Shown: positions 1 through 10,725, counted from the first letter of the stretch. The stretch: DNA of 64,000 bases from Verrucomicrobiia bacterium (GCA_030427505.1 JAUICH010000001.1:372001-436000), one strand, 5' to 3'. Numbers and translations: made by a program. The notes: a model not told the origin generated them from the letters alone.

Positions 1-2
1 GG

Positions 3-116
3 TTACCCCACATCTACCGCGGCGTGGTGCCCTTCATCCTGCTGCAACTCATCGCCCTCGGGCTGACGGTGCTGTTTCCCCAGTTGGTGACTTGGCTGCC
101 GGGGCTGCGGTATTAA
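3..116 (+). CDS. C-terminal end of a TRAP-type transporter large permease (partial)
   Basis: The first bases hold the last 37 codons of a gene whose start lies outside the window; it ends at TAA 114-116. The peptide has the order RGVVPF, a long hydrophobic helix, then FPQLVTWLPGL, which is how DctM-type large membrane subunits of tripartite (TRAP) transporters usually end: a final membrane helix and a short tail. These permeases import dicarboxylates, sugar acids or similar solutes with a periplasmic binding protein. The substrate cannot be judged from this piece, and the family call rests on the tail only. Confidence 0.6.
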   Translation, partial: LPHIYRGVVPFILLQLIALGLTVLFPQLVTWLPGLRY

Positions 117-218
117 ATGGTAGCCAAAGGAGTAAAACTTACAGAATCACCGGAAACCTAACGGGGAAGCGAAGCTTCCCCGAGCCCATAGAGATAGAAG
201 AAAACCAAAAAGCGAATG

Positions 219-3200
219 CTACTTCTCAAAATTCGGCGCTCCCGGGCTTCCGCCCGCCTCAATAAACGCCAGCAGATTCAGGATGTCTTCCTGGCTGAGG
301 GTGTTGAGCAGGCCGGGCGGCATGGGGGAGATTTTGCTGGGCTGACGGGACTGGATGTTGGCTAGGGGGACTTCGGTTCGTTGCTGGGTGGCGGCGTCGG
401 TGATGAGGGTCAGGTGATCGTCTGTTTCCTCAATCAGGCGGCCGTTGAGGGTGGTGCCGTCTTTCAGGGTGACGGAGGTGTTGTGATACTGCTCCATGAC
501 GGTTTTCGAGGGATCGAGAATGGCCTCCAAAATGTCGCGGCGGCTGAAGCGGCTGGCCACGGCGGAGAGATCGGGACCGATGGCGCCGCCTTCGTTGAAC
601 ATGCGGTGACAGGTCAGGCACATGGCATCCCGGAAAGCGGCTTTGCCTTGGGAATAGTCCCGGCCACGGGCGACTTCCTCCAGGTGAGGTTCCAACTCGG
701 CGAGGGTCCACGCTTTCACGAAGGGCCGGATCTGCGGTGCGGCGGGCGGGGCGGTTTCGAAGTTGGCGATGATGGCCTCGCCCAAGGCGGCGCGTTCCGC
801 TTCGGTGAGGGTGGCGACGGCGTCTTCTTTGAAGTTGGCGAGGTACTTGTAGAAGCTGACCCCGCCACGGTAGTTCGCGGCGGCGTGGTCGAACCAGGCG
901 AAGTACTGTTTCCGCTGTTCGAGAGTCCAGCCGAATTTCATGTTCCGCAGCACGGTAATGTAGTGAATCTCCTCTTCCTGGGTCTTCGCGTTTTCGACTA
1001 AGGCCAGGCACTTGGCAATGGTGTCAGGGTGTTCCAGGAAGACCAGGAGGCGGGCGAGTTCCCGGTTGAGATCAAAGGCATCGTCCGGCGCGGGGAAGCG
1101 GGCGTTTAACTCGTTGCCCAAAGCGGTTCGAGTTTTCGCATCCGGCGGCCCGAGACGGCTAAAGGCGACCTGGTAGGTGCGGAGGAGCGAGAGCTTTTGG
1201 GGCTTGGACAAAGCGGGCCAATCCAATCGAGAAAGCAGGGTTAACAATTCGGGCAGATCTTCCCCACTGCCCAGGCGGGCCAGGGCGAGCATGGCGGTCA
1301 GGGTGGCGTCCGGTTCTTTTGGGTCCTGCGCCAGGGCGCGTGCTTTCCATTCCTCTACCGGCCGGGTTTCGAGAGCCACGCGGGAGGCGTAGCGGAGCCA
1401 GCGGTCGCCGTCGCCTAGGTGATCCCAGGCGGTTTCGTACGTCATTTCCCGGCGCCGTTTGCGGGCTGCCGCGCCTTCGGATTCTTCAGAAGTTGAAAGA
1501 GTGGGCTCGGTCTTGTCCTTCCCGGTGTAGGTCACGCGGTAAAGGGCGGACTGGGTGTCGTTTCCGCCGGTGATGAATATCAAGGCGCCGTCGTCCGCGA
1601 AGGCGAGGTCCATGGCGTTGAGCGGTTTGCCCTCGGCGAAGATCTTAAAGTCCCCCCGGTAAGTGGCGCCGTCGGGTTCGGTGAAGACCGCGTAAATCTT
1701 CCCGTATGCCCAGTCGCACATGAGGAGGGCGTCTTTCCAGGGCTGAGGGAAGTGGCTGGCATAGGCGAACTTCACGCCGCAGGGCGAGCCGAGGCCAATG
1801 TCCGTGATCGGGGGCAGGGAGTCCGGGTAGTAGTAAGGCCACTTGCCGGTGCCTTCGCGGTGGCCGTAGTCGCCCCCTGGCACCAGGTGATAGACGCGGG
1901 TGGGGCGGTACCAGGGCAGGCCGATGTCGTACTCCATATCCGCGTCGTAGGTGAAAAGCTCGGCGTCGCGGTTGAAGGCCAGGCCGTAGGGATTTCGGAG
2001 GCCGCCGCAGACGAGTTCCCAAGTCTTCCCGTCCGGGGTGAAACGCTGGACGTGACCGCAGGGCGCCATGACGCCGCGTCCGTGCCCGGTGGCGTCCCAG
2101 CGCCGGGGGAGGAGCAGGTCTTCCGCATAGTGCTGAAAAGGGGAAGAGTCGGCCAAAGCATCCACCGGTTTCGAGTAGTCGCCCGAAACATGATAGATCC
2201 ACCCATCCGGCCCGATGGTCAGGCTGTGCGGACCGTGAGAACCGCCCCGATTGAAGACTTCCTTCAGAAATTCGGAGGTGTCGTAGCGGTCGTCCCCATC
2301 CGAGTCGGTCAGGCGGTAAATCCCCAAACCCTCCGGTCCTTCGCCCTGGACGTAAAGCGCGCCGAAGCCGTAGGCGAGCCCTTGAGCAGCGCCCACGGGC
2401 AGTTCGATCCGTTCTTCCGTGGCGATTTGGCCGTCGCCGCTGAGGGTGACGCGCAGCAGACCGCCCCATTCCTCCGAGGGCGCGTGCTGGGCACCAAGGA
2501 TGAACCGCCCCTGATCGTCCCGCGTCAGGGAGACCCAGGTGTCCTCGCCTTCCTTGGCCACGCGCAGCACCTCCGCCCGGAAACCCTCGGGCAAGGTCAG
2601 AGCGTCTCCTTCCGCCACGGCGGGTGGAGTCAGGACCTGAAACCAGGGATTGTCCCCTTCCTCCGCGACGACGAGGGCGGGTTTCCAGCCCGCGGACGCC
2701 GCGTCGAACTCCGCGGCGGCCCAGGTTTCCGTGATCTGTTTGTCATCGTCCGCCGCCCCAGTGGTCAGCCAGGTGTCATCCGAGCGAATGGTGAGGCGTT
2801 GACCATCTTCCGTGACGACTTTCAGTTCCAGGAGAAACCCGTAGGGACCGCCCCGGTTCTTCGCGGCCACAAGACAGGCATTCTCGCCGGGTTGAAGCAG
2901 AGACGCCACGTCCCGCACCTCCGCCCGGTAGCGCGGCCCGGTGGGTTCCTTGCTGCGGACGCTCAATTCGCCCAGGGATTGGCCGTTGAGAAAAACTTCC
3001 GCGGAATCGTCGGCGGCGACTTTGAGTTGGGCGCTTTCCAGTTTTCCCGGGATGTCGAAGCGCTTCCAAAGGTGGACGGCCTCTTCACCGCCCGGGGGCA
3101 GGTCCGAGTCCGTGGCGTGCCAGATCCACTTCGGAAGAGGACTGGGCGAGTCGTCAGACTGAGCGGAGACCTTTCCAGTTGTGGAAATAAAAACCAGGAC

Positions 3201-3251
3201 CAGGAAACATTGTGGCAGGACTTGACCAGCGAGGCGGGCGGCGGGTGACAT
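219..3251 (-). CDS. Secreted PVC-type heme-binding protein with beta-propeller domain
   Basis: A 1010-residue exported protein with an N-terminal signal peptide (about residues 1-30). Residues about 40-200 look like a jelly-roll/sugar-binding module (WIWHATDSD, then an LNG motif). About 220-590 resemble the glucose/sorbosone dehydrogenase-type propeller of 'membrane-bound dehydrogenase' proteins of Planctomycetes and Verrucomicrobia. About 600-850 look helical and repeat-like. The C terminus is a PVC-type heme domain with C878-L-T-C-H882, a GPDL motif and a later SPMPPGLL segment that could supply the axial Met. Such proteins are thought to work in periplasmic redox or carbohydrate oxidation, but substrates are unknown. 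It is divergent from the DUF1553 gene across 417 bp, and both encode exported heme proteins, so a shared control region is plausible. Confidence 0.85.
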   Translation of the reverse strand: MSPAARLAGQVLPQCFLVLVFISTTGKVSAQSDDSPSPLPKWIWHATDSDLPPGGEEAVHLWKRFDIPGKLESAQLKVAADDSAEVFLNGQSLGELSVRSKEPTGPRYRAEVRDVASLLQPGENACLVAAKNRGGPYGFLLELKVVTEDGQRLTIRSDDTWLTTGAADDDKQITETWAAAEFDAASAGWKPALVVAEEGDNPWFQVLTPPAVAEGDALTLPEGFRAEVLRVAKEGEDTWVSLTRDDQGRFILGAQHAPSEEWGGLLRVTLSGDGQIATEERIELPVGAAQGLAYGFGALYVQGEGPEGLGIYRLTDSDGDDRYDTSEFLKEVFNRGGSHGPHSLTIGPDGWIYHVSGDYSKPVDALADSSPFQHYAEDLLLPRRWDATGHGRGVMAPCGHVQRFTPDGKTWELVCGGLRNPYGLAFNRDAELFTYDADMEYDIGLPWYRPTRVYHLVPGGDYGHREGTGKWPYYYPDSLPPITDIGLGSPCGVKFAYASHFPQPWKDALLMCDWAYGKIYAVFTEPDGATYRGDFKIFAEGKPLNAMDLAFADDGALIFITGGNDTQSALYRVTYTGKDKTEPTLSTSEESEGAAARKRRREMTYETAWDHLGDGDRWLRYASRVALETRPVEEWKARALAQDPKEPDATLTAMLALARLGSGEDLPELLTLLSRLDWPALSKPQKLSLLRTYQVAFSRLGPPDAKTRTALGNELNARFPAPDDAFDLNRELARLLVFLEHPDTIAKCLALVENAKTQEEEIHYITVLRNMKFGWTLEQRKQYFAWFDHAAANYRGGVSFYKYLANFKEDAVATLTEAERAALGEAIIANFETAPPAAPQIRPFVKAWTLAELEPHLEEVARGRDYSQGKAAFRDAMCLTCHRMFNEGGAIGPDLSAVASRFSRRDILEAILDPSKTVMEQYHNTSVTLKDGTTLNGRLIEETDDHLTLITDAATQQRTEVPLANIQSRQPSKISPMPPGLLNTLSQEDILNLLAFIEAGGSPGAPNFEK

Positions 3252-3668
3252 GGGGGTAGTCGTGAGAGGTTCGGGGGTCTTTTAACAGACAACGGCACCC
3301 CAGCGCTCGCTCGGAATTTGAGTCCGGGAATTAAGCCGGGCAGGTCTTTCCCTTCTCCCGAAGACTGCACGGGGGCTCCAATATTCCGAACGTCCCTTTC
3401 TGAGAACGCGTCTAACCAGAGTGAAAGGGGATTTCCGCAAATTGTGGGGGAGGGTCTTTTCCCGTAAGATCGGGCGATTTCGGGAGTTACGTCATTGCGC
3501 GGCTTTATTTGGCTCCTGAAAACGTGGTAAATTAACATGACCAAGCCCCGAGACTGGTCAGGGGAGTTGCAAATTTCGTAATTTCCCTTCCCCCGAGACA
3601 TTTCCTTTCACAAAGGCCGTCGCGCCTTTCCGAAAAATATCCCTGCCTAGCCCACCTAGCTACTCCAC
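3252..3668. promoter_or_regulatory. Divergent intergenic region between two exported heme-protein genes
   Basis: No gene is visible in these 417 bp. The stretch lies between two divergent starts and becomes AT-rich around 3500-3640, where promoters for the right-hand gene would be expected. No confident -35/-10 pair or operator was recognised. Confidence 0.4.
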
Positions 3669-6600
3669 ATGACGACGATAGAGGTCCCCCGATTCCTTCG
3701 CCTTCCCACCCTTTGCGCGGCCGCCACTGGTCTGTCGCTGAGCGCCGCGTTTTTCCTGACGGCCCCACTTTCATCCGCCGCCGAAGGTGATGGAAAGATG
3801 GCCAAAGAAGGCAGCACCGAGATAAAAAAGGTCAGTTACTGGGAAGAAGTGCGGCCCGTGCTCCAGGCGAAATGCCAGGGCTGTCACCAGCCGGCCAAGT
3901 CCAAAGGCGGCTACATCATGACCGAGGTCGCGAAGCTGATCGCCGGGGGCGAAACGGACAAAGCCGTTGTCCCGCACGAGCCGGACAAGAGTTTCCTCGT
4001 CGAGCTGACGACGCCGGTGGATGGCGAGGTGGAAATGCCTCCCAAGGGCGACGCGCTGACCGAAGCCGAGCTTCACTTGGTGCGCCAGTGGATCGCCGAG
4101 GGCGCGGTGGACGACACGCCGGACAATGCCCGGCAGCAGTTCGACATGAATCACCCGCCGAAGTACGCCGTGGCGCCGGTGATCACCTCCATGGACTTTT
4201 CCCCGGACGGCAAGCTGCTCGCGGTGTCCGGTTTCCACGAAGTGCTCCTGCACAAGGCGGACGGTTCCGGCCTGGTGGCCCGGCTGGTCGGCCTTTCCGA
4301 GCGCATTGAAAGTGTCCGCTTCTCTCCGGACGGCAAATCGCTGGCCGTGACCGGTGGCCTGCCCGCCCGGATGGGGGAAGTACAGATCTGGGACGTGGCG
4401 AAGAAGGAGCTGACGCTCTCCAAGCCCGTGGGCTACGACACCGCCTACGGCGCCAGCTGGTCGCCGGATGGAAAACTGGTCGCCTTTGGCCAGCCGGACA
4501 AGACCGTGCGTGCCATCAATGCCTCCAGTGGCGAGCAAGTCCTCTTCATGGGCGGTCACGATGACTGGGTACTGGACACGGTTTTCTCCGTGAAGGGCGA
4601 TCACCTCGTCTCCGTCGGCCGCGATATGGCGGCAAAATTGACCAAGGTGGAGACCGAACGCTTCATGGACAACATCACGTCCATTACGCCCGGCGCCCTC
4701 CGCGGCGGACTGCTGGCGATCGACCGTCACCCCGGGAAAGACGAGATCCTTATCGGGGGCGCGGACGGCGTGCCGCAGATCTACCGCATGTATCGCGAAA
4801 CCGCCCGGCGCATTGGGGACAACGCGAACCTGATCCGCAAGTTCCCCGCCATGAAAGGCCGCATCTGGGGCGTGGCCTACAGCCCGGATGGAAAGCAGAT
4901 CGTGGCCGCCAGCAGCCTGGACGGGAAAGGTTATGTGAACATCTACTCCGCGGACTTCGACAGCGCCCTGCCGGAGATCGTGAAAACCGCTTTCGGCAAG
5001 GTTGCCACCACCCGTACCGCTGAAGAAGTGAAAGCGGTGGAGGAGTATTCCACGAAAGACGTGAAGCTCATCGCGGGCCTGGAGTTCCCCGAAAGCCGGG
5101 GCATTTACTCCGTGGCCTACAGCCCGGACGGAAAGACCATCGTCGTGGGCGGCGCGGACGGACAAGTGCGCTTCCTGAATGCCGCGGACGGTAAGCTGGC
5201 CAAGGCCATGACGCCCGTGACCGTGGATGGAGGCAAAGCCATGGCTAAGCGCGATGCCAAGCCGGTGAAGCTGGATGAAGGAACCGCCGACCGCAGCGAT
5301 CCGCTGCCGAAAGGCGATCCGGTGGTGGCCCTGGACGTGGTGCCGAAGACCATCGATTTGTCCGCGCCGAACGCCTACAACCAGCTCGTCGTGACGGCTC
5401 AACTCAAATCCGGCGCGAAGACGGATGCCACGCGGAACGTGAAATGGGAGCAGGCCACGCCGCTGCTGGAGATCAGCCGCCGGGGCATCGCCAAGCCGGT
5501 GAAAGAGGGTGAAGCCGTACTGATCGCCGCCCTGGGCGACATCAAGACGGAAGTGCCGGTCAAAATCAGCGGTCTAAACCAGGAATTTCACCCGGACTTT
5601 GTGCGCGATGTGAACCCCGTCATTTCCAAGCTTGGCTGTAACGCTGGTACTTGCCACGGGGCCAAAGACGGGAAGGAAGGGTTCAAGCTTTCCCTGCGCG
5701 GCTACGATCCGATCTTCGACGTGCGCGCCTTTGGCGACGACCACGCCGCCCGCCGCGTAAACTACGCCTCTCCCGACGACAGCCTGATGCTGCTGAAAGC
5801 CACCGCCGCCGTGCCTCACGAGGGCGGTCAGGTGACCAAGCCGCACTCCGAGTACTACGACATCGTCCGCCAGTGGATCTCCAATGGAACGATGCTGGAT
5901 CTCACCACGCCGAAGGTGAAGCAGATCGAGCTGTTTCCCAAGAACCCCGTGCTCCAGCGGATCGGGGAGCGTCAGCAGATCCGCGTGGTCGCTACCTACG
6001 CCGATGGGGCGAAGCGCGATGTGACGGCGGAAGCCTTTGTGGAAAGCGGCAACCTGGAAGTCGCCACCCATGACAAGTCCTGCCTCATCACCACCATCCG
6101 CCGCGGTGAAGCGCCCGTGCTGGCCCGGTATGAAGGCGCCTACGCGGCTACCACGGTCACCGTGATGGGCAAACGGGACGGCTTTACCTGGACCGAGCAA
6201 CCCGAGTGGAACCCGGTGGACAAGTTCGTCGCCAATAAGTGGCAGCGCATGAAGATCCTGCCTTCCGGGCTGTGCACGGATGAGGAATTTCTCCGCCGCA
6301 TATATCTGGACCTGACTGGCCTGCCGCCGAGCGCGGATCAGGTGCGCGCCTTCGTGGCCGATAAACAGGAAACCCGTCAGAAGCGGGACGCCGTGGTGGA
6401 CAAGCTGATCGGCTCGCCGGAGTTCGTGGACCACTGGACCAACAAGTGGTGCGACCTGCTCCAGGTGAACAGTAAGTTCCTGGGGAAAGAGGGGGCCGAA
6501 GGTTTCCGTACCTGGATCAAGAACCATGTGGAGAAGAACACGCCGTATGACGAGTTCGTGTATTCCATTGTGGATGCCTCCGGCTCGAACGCGGACAACC

Positions 6601-8849
6601 CGGCGGCCTCATACTACAAGATCCTTCGCACCCCGGAAGAGCTGGTGGAAAACACGACCCACCTTTTCCTGGCCACGCGCTTCAACTGTAACAAGTGCCA
6701 CGACCATCCCTTCGAGCGGTGGACGCAGGACCAGTACTACGAGACTGCCGCCTACTTTGCCCGGGTGGATCTGAAGACCGATAACAAGAACAGCGCTGGC
6801 AAGAAGATTGGCGGCACGGCGGTGGAAGGCGCGAAACCGCTTTACGAGATTGTGTCCGATAAAGCGGAGGGCGAAGTGAAGCACGACCGCACCGGAGAGA
6901 TTGCCGCGCCCGAGTTTCCCTACCCGGTGAAGTTTGAAGAGCCGAAAGAAGACACCCGCCGCGCCGAACTGGCCGCCTGGATCACCAGCCCGGACAACCA
7001 GTATTTCGCGATGAGCTACGCCAACCGCCTGTGGGGCTACCTCATCGGCACGGGAGTCATCGAGCCTCTGGACGACATCCGCGCCGGTAACCCGCCGAGC
7101 AATCCGGAACTGTTGAACTGGCTGACCAGCGAGTTCGTTAATTCCGGCTTCGACGCGCGGCACGTCATGCGCCTCATTTGCAAGAGCCGCACCTATCAGT
7201 TGTCCGTGGCGAGCAATGAATGGAACGAGGACGACACCATCAACTTCTCTCACGCCAAGGCTCGCCGCCTGCCGGCGGAGGTGCTCTTCGATGCCGTGTA
7301 TGCCTCTACCGGTTCCGTGCCGAATATCCCCGGCGCCAAGCCCGGCATGCGCGCCGCGCAGTTGGCGGATTCTCAGACCGACCTGGCGAGTGGCTTCCTG
7401 GCTGGCTTGGGCCGGCCTCCACGGGAAAGCGCCTGCGAATGCGAGCGCAGCAACGACGTGCAACTTGGCAACGTGATGTCGCTGCTCAGCGGCCCGACCA
7501 TCGCCGACGCGGTGGGCGATGAGAAGAACGCCATCGCCAAGCTGGTGAAGCAGCAGCCCGACGACAAGAAACTGGTGGAGGAAATCTTCCTCCGCATCCT
7601 GAATCGCAAACCTTCCGAAGCCGAAGTGAAGGCCGCGCTGGAAAGCATGTCTCAGATCGAGGAAGACCATATGCTGCTGGTTGCTTCGCTTGCCAAGAAA
7701 GAAGGGGAGTGGGTGCCGGTCCGCGCCGAGCGCGAGCGGAACCGTCTCATCGCCATCGACAAGGCCACCGCTGATATCGCGGCTTACCAGCCCGAGCACG
7801 ACAAAAAGGTGAAGGAAGCCGAGGCCGCGCAGAAGACGCGTATCGCCGAGGCGGATGCCGTGCTGAAGAAGTATGAGGAGCAACTGCCGGGCCTCGCCCA
7901 GGCGTGGGAGAAAGAGCTGAAGTTGGATCGCCTTTGGACCACTTGGCAGCCGCTCATGCCGAAAGACGTGAAGGCAAGCAAAGCCTACGAGGCCAAGACC
8001 CTGGAGAATGGCGCCGTCCTGATCAGCGGCCAGCCGGCTAACAACGCCGACTACGTCGTGACCATTCCCGCCAGCCAGAAAAATATTACCGGTCTTATGG
8101 TGGAAGCCCTTCCGCACGATGACCTTCCTGGCTTTGGACCGGGCATCAATCCGAACGGAAACTTCGTGGTCTCCGAAATAGAGCTTCAGTACAAAGACGC
8201 CGGCGATCCGAAGGCCAAGGCCGTGAAAGCGAAGTTTGTCAAAGCCGAGGCGGACTTCAATCAGAGCAGCTTCGACGTGAAGCGCGTCATCGATGGCGAC
8301 GTGGCCCGGAACAACAAGGCCTGGGCCGTTGGGGGTAAAGAGAAGAACCCGCATTGGGCCCGGCTTCAGCTCGACAAGCCCATCGCCTTCGAGAAGGGCG
8401 CCGAGCTGACGGTGACCATTCGCTGCCGCTACAGCAATGGCGATTACCCGCTGGGACACTTCCGCCTCTGGATGACGGATTCCGCGCAACCGCTGAACCT
8501 CGGCCTGCCGGAAGCCGTGGCCGCCGCGATGAAGGTGGCTCCGGAAGCGCGGAGCGCCGAGCAGAAGCAGGCCCTGGTGGCTTACTACCGCGATCAAGAC
8601 AACGAGTATCTGAAGCGTCGCCATGCGCTGGCTGGCGAAAAGCGGCCCTTGCCCGCCGACCCGAAGATGGTCGGCCTGAAAGGCGCCTTGGCGAAGGCCG
8701 AACGGCCCATTCAGCAGGACGGCCAGTTGCTGCAACTCCGTAAGGATGTGGACATGAGCATCCAGCAGTCAGCCAACCGCCGCCTGACCGCCGCGCAGGA
8801 CTTGACTTGGGCGCTCATCAATTCACCGGCCTTCCTGTTCAATCACTAG
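3669..8849 (+). CDS. Secreted cytochrome c / WD40 / DUF1549-DUF1553 protein
   Basis: A 1726-residue exported protein. After a signal peptide (about 1-38) comes a planctomycete-type cytochrome motif C69-Q-G-C-H73, then a WD40-like propeller (about 150-500; repeated FSPDGK or YSPDGK blades). A second heme-like motif C657-N-A-G-T-C-H663 has three residues between its cysteines. An Ig-like stretch (about 710-830) follows, then DUF1549 (about 850-1050) with a third motif C1007-N-K-C-H1011, then DUF1553 (about 1100-1250; ELAAWITS, NRLWGYLIG). The tail (about 1290-1726) has a charged, probably coiled-coil part and a possible carbohydrate-binding domain. DUF1549/DUF1553 proteins are abundant in Planctomycetes and Verrucomicrobia and poorly characterised. 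The DUF1501 gene follows after 172 bp, the usual pairing. Confidence 0.9.
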   Translation: MTTIEVPRFLRLPTLCAAATGLSLSAAFFLTAPLSSAAEGDGKMAKEGSTEIKKVSYWEEVRPVLQAKCQGCHQPAKSKGGYIMTEVAKLIAGGETDKAVVPHEPDKSFLVELTTPVDGEVEMPPKGDALTEAELHLVRQWIAEGAVDDTPDNARQQFDMNHPPKYAVAPVITSMDFSPDGKLLAVSGFHEVLLHKADGSGLVARLVGLSERIESVRFSPDGKSLAVTGGLPARMGEVQIWDVAKKELTLSKPVGYDTAYGASWSPDGKLVAFGQPDKTVRAINASSGEQVLFMGGHDDWVLDTVFSVKGDHLVSVGRDMAAKLTKVETERFMDNITSITPGALRGGLLAIDRHPGKDEILIGGADGVPQIYRMYRETARRIGDNANLIRKFPAMKGRIWGVAYSPDGKQIVAASSLDGKGYVNIYSADFDSALPEIVKTAFGKVATTRTAEEVKAVEEYSTKDVKLIAGLEFPESRGIYSVAYSPDGKTIVVGGADGQVRFLNAADGKLAKAMTPVTVDGGKAMAKRDAKPVKLDEGTADRSDPLPKGDPVVALDVVPKTIDLSAPNAYNQLVVTAQLKSGAKTDATRNVKWEQATPLLEISRRGIAKPVKEGEAVLIAALGDIKTEVPVKISGLNQEFHPDFVRDVNPVISKLGCNAGTCHGAKDGKEGFKLSLRGYDPIFDVRAFGDDHAARRVNYASPDDSLMLLKATAAVPHEGGQVTKPHSEYYDIVRQWISNGTMLDLTTPKVKQIELFPKNPVLQRIGERQQIRVVATYADGAKRDVTAEAFVESGNLEVATHDKSCLITTIRRGEAPVLARYEGAYAATTVTVMGKRDGFTWTEQPEWNPVDKFVANKWQRMKILPSGLCTDEEFLRRIYLDLTGLPPSADQVRAFVADKQETRQKRDAVVDKLIGSPEFVDHWTNKWCDLLQVNSKFLGKEGAEGFRTWIKNHVEKNTPYDEFVYSIVDASGSNADNPAASYYKILRTPEELVENTTHLFLATRFNCNKCHDHPFERWTQDQYYETAAYFARVDLKTDNKNSAGKKIGGTAVEGAKPLYEIVSDKAEGEVKHDRTGEIAAPEFPYPVKFEEPKEDTRRAELAAWITSPDNQYFAMSYANRLWGYLIGTGVIEPLDDIRAGNPPSNPELLNWLTSEFVNSGFDARHVMRLICKSRTYQLSVASNEWNEDDTINFSHAKARRLPAEVLFDAVYASTGSVPNIPGAKPGMRAAQLADSQTDLASGFLAGLGRPPRESACECERSNDVQLGNVMSLLSGPTIADAVGDEKNAIAKLVKQQPDDKKLVEEIFLRILNRKPSEAEVKAALESMSQIEEDHMLLVASLAKKEGEWVPVRAERERNRLIAIDKATADIAAYQPEHDKKVKEAEAAQKTRIAEADAVLKKYEEQLPGLAQAWEKELKLDRLWTTWQPLMPKDVKASKAYEAKTLENGAVLISGQPANNADYVVTIPASQKNITGLMVEALPHDDLPGFGPGINPNGNFVVSEIELQYKDAGDPKAKAVKAKFVKAEADFNQSSFDVKRVIDGDVARNNKAWAVGGKEKNPHWARLQLDKPIAFEKGAELTVTIRCRYSNGDYPLGHFRLWMTDSAQPLNLGLPEAVAAAMKVAPEARSAEQKQALVAYYRDQDNEYLKRRHALAGEKRPLPADPKMVGLKGALAKAERPIQQDGQLLQLRKDVDMSIQQSANRRLTAAQDLTWALINSPAFLFNH

Positions 8850-9021
8850 GCCCCGCCAAGACTTGAATCGAATTTAGAAACGACGGTTTTCAAACCAATC
8901 GCTGACAAACTGACACTCCATTGAACTCATCCGGCCCCGGGGTTGCGGCAGCGATTTAGGCTGTTCACCCTGAGGCGGTTGTGATTCACTCCTCTCCAAC
9001 CACCTAACCCTGTTTACTACC

Positions 9022-10491
9022 ATGTTCCGGATCAAAGGCGCCAAAGGACTCGACCTCTGTGACTCTCACCTGAAGCCGACCCGGCGCGATGTCATTCGCA
9101 TCGGCGGCGCGGGCATGCTGGGCATGAGCCTGAACACCATCATGCGGGCCCAGGCCGCCAGCGAGCATAGCGCCCGCGCTGGCGCTCCCGGCTGGGGCAA
9201 GGCCAAGAGCGTCATCATGGTTTACCTCCAGGGCGGTCCCAGCCACCTGGACCTGTGGGACCCGAAAGAGAACGTGCCGGACAACATCCGTTCCGAGTTC
9301 AAGACCATCCCGACGAAGATCCCGGGCGTGCACTACACGGAGATCCTGCCGAACCTGGCGAAGATCAACGACAAGTTCACGATGATCAATTCGATGAGCT
9401 ATACGCCGAACGGTCTCTTCAATCACACGGCGGCCATCTACCAGATCATGACCGGCTACACCACGGACAAGGTGAGCCCCTCCGGCCAGCTCGAACCGCC
9501 GAGCCCGAAAGACTACCCGAACTTCGGCTCCAACATCATTCGCCTGAAGCCGGTGGACGAGCCCATGCTGCCCTTCGTCATGATGCCCCGGCCTCTCCAG
9601 GAGTCGAACGTGGTAAACAAGGCGGGCACCGCCGGTTTCCTCGGAAAGGCTTTCGATCCCTACTACCTCTTCCCCGAGGGGGATGACATGGACATGGACA
9701 AGATGTCCAAGATCAAGATCGAAGACCTTCAACTCCGGCCCGACGTGTTCTCCGTGCGCCTGCAGCGCCGCGCGAACCTGCGCGAGGCCATCAGCGCTCA
9801 GATGCCCGTCATCGACAAAGCCGTGGAGGACTACAACCTGGACGAATATTACAGCCGTGCGCTAAACCTCATCGTCTCCGGCCGGGCCCGCGAGGCCTTC
9901 AACCTGGGAGCCGAGACTGAAGACATGAAGGAGCGTTACGGCAGAAACACCTTCGGCCAAAGCTGCCTCCTGGCCCGCCGCCTGGTGGAAGCCGGCACCC
10001 GCGTGGTGGAAGTGATCTGGCCGAAAGTAGCGAACTCCGACAACCACAGCTGGGACCACCACGTGGGCCTGACCAAGCGCATGAAAGACCAGTCCGGCCC
10101 CATGCTGGACAAAGGCCTCAGCGCGCTCATCGCGGACCTCGACAGCCGCGGTCTGCTGGACGAAACGCTGGTGGTCGCCATCGGCGAGTTTGGCCGCAGC
10201 CCGGAAAAAGGCGTCAGCACCTCCGGCAACAGCAACAGCGCCGACGGCCGCGACCACTGGCCCTACTGCTACACCTCCGTGGTGGCCGGCGCGGGCATCA
10301 AGCGTGGCTACGTGCACGGCAAGTCCGACAAAACCGGCTCCGCCCCGGTGGAAGATCCGGTTCACCCCGGCGAACTCCTCGCCACCATCTACCACGCCGT
10401 CGGCATCGATCCCGAAACCATCATGCTGAACCACCTGCAACAGCCCCGCGAACTCGTGAAGGCTCAGGCGGTGACGGAGTTGTTTGGGTGA
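9022..10491 (+). CDS. Tat-exported DUF1501 protein (alkaline-phosphatase-like fold)
   Basis: A 489-residue protein of the DUF1501 family, related in fold to sulfatases and alkaline phosphatases. The N terminus carries a twin-arginine signal (T20-R-R-D-V, then a hydrophobic stretch ending near AQAAS), so it is exported folded. Family signatures are visible: [12 protein letters not shown] near residue 75, AIGEFGRSP near 390 and a DHWPYCY segment near 410. It follows the DUF1549/DUF1553 gene by 172 bp and is probably co-transcribed; the two families are almost always adjacent. No reaction has been established for the family that I can state with confidence. A strong hairpin 50 bp after the stop ends the unit. 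Confidence 0.9.
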   Translation: MFRIKGAKGLDLCDSHLKPTRRDVIRIGGAGMLGMSLNTIMRAQAASEHSARAGAPGWGKAKSVIMVYLQGGPSHLDLWDPKENVPDNIRSEFKTIPTKIPGVHYTEILPNLAKINDKFTMINSMSYTPNGLFNHTAAIYQIMTGYTTDKVSPSGQLEPPSPKDYPNFGSNIIRLKPVDEPMLPFVMMPRPLQESNVVNKAGTAGFLGKAFDPYYLFPEGDDMDMDKMSKIKIEDLQLRPDVFSVRLQRRANLREAISAQMPVIDKAVEDYNLDEYYSRALNLIVSGRAREAFNLGAETEDMKERYGRNTFGQSCLLARRLVEAGTRVVEVIWPKVANSDNHSWDHHVGLTKRMKDQSGPMLDKGLSALIADLDSRGLLDETLVVAIGEFGRSPEKGVSTSGNSNSADGRDHWPYCYTSVVAGAGIKRGYVHGKSDKTGSAPVEDPVHPGELLATIYHAVGIDPETIMLNHLQQPRELVKAQAVTELFG

Positions 10492-10541
10492 GATTGAATG
10501 CCGGATTGGAAAGAACCCGGCAAGAGTAGCAGAAATCTTGT

Positions 10542-10575
10542 AAGAACCACTGTCCTTTGCTGGGCAGTGGTTCTT
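10542..10575 (+). terminator. Intrinsic terminator after the DUF1553-DUF1501 unit
   Basis: A 14-bp stem (aagaaccactgtcc with gggcagtggttctt, one G-T pair) closes a 6-base loop, followed by a short pyrimidine-rich run (tccatttcc). It lies 50 bp downstream of the DUF1501 stop. Confidence 0.75.
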
Positions 10576-10725
10576 TCCATTTCCGGGATACCGGCAATCC
10601 GGAGGGGCATTGCCATTTGGGCAAAGACTTCGTTCGGTGCCCCGGAAATAGAAACCTCGCCAGTTGATACAAGTCTGGTCGATTCTTGAGCCCAAAACCA
10701 GAGTTGACAGCCTCGGTCGCATCGC

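Noticed and set aside
6609-8735. Long open frame opposite the DUF1549/DUF1553 gene, and a similar one (24458-25774, plus strand) opposite the antiporter
   Set aside because: Same mirror effect; compositions are unlike proteins and the opposite-strand genes are clear families.
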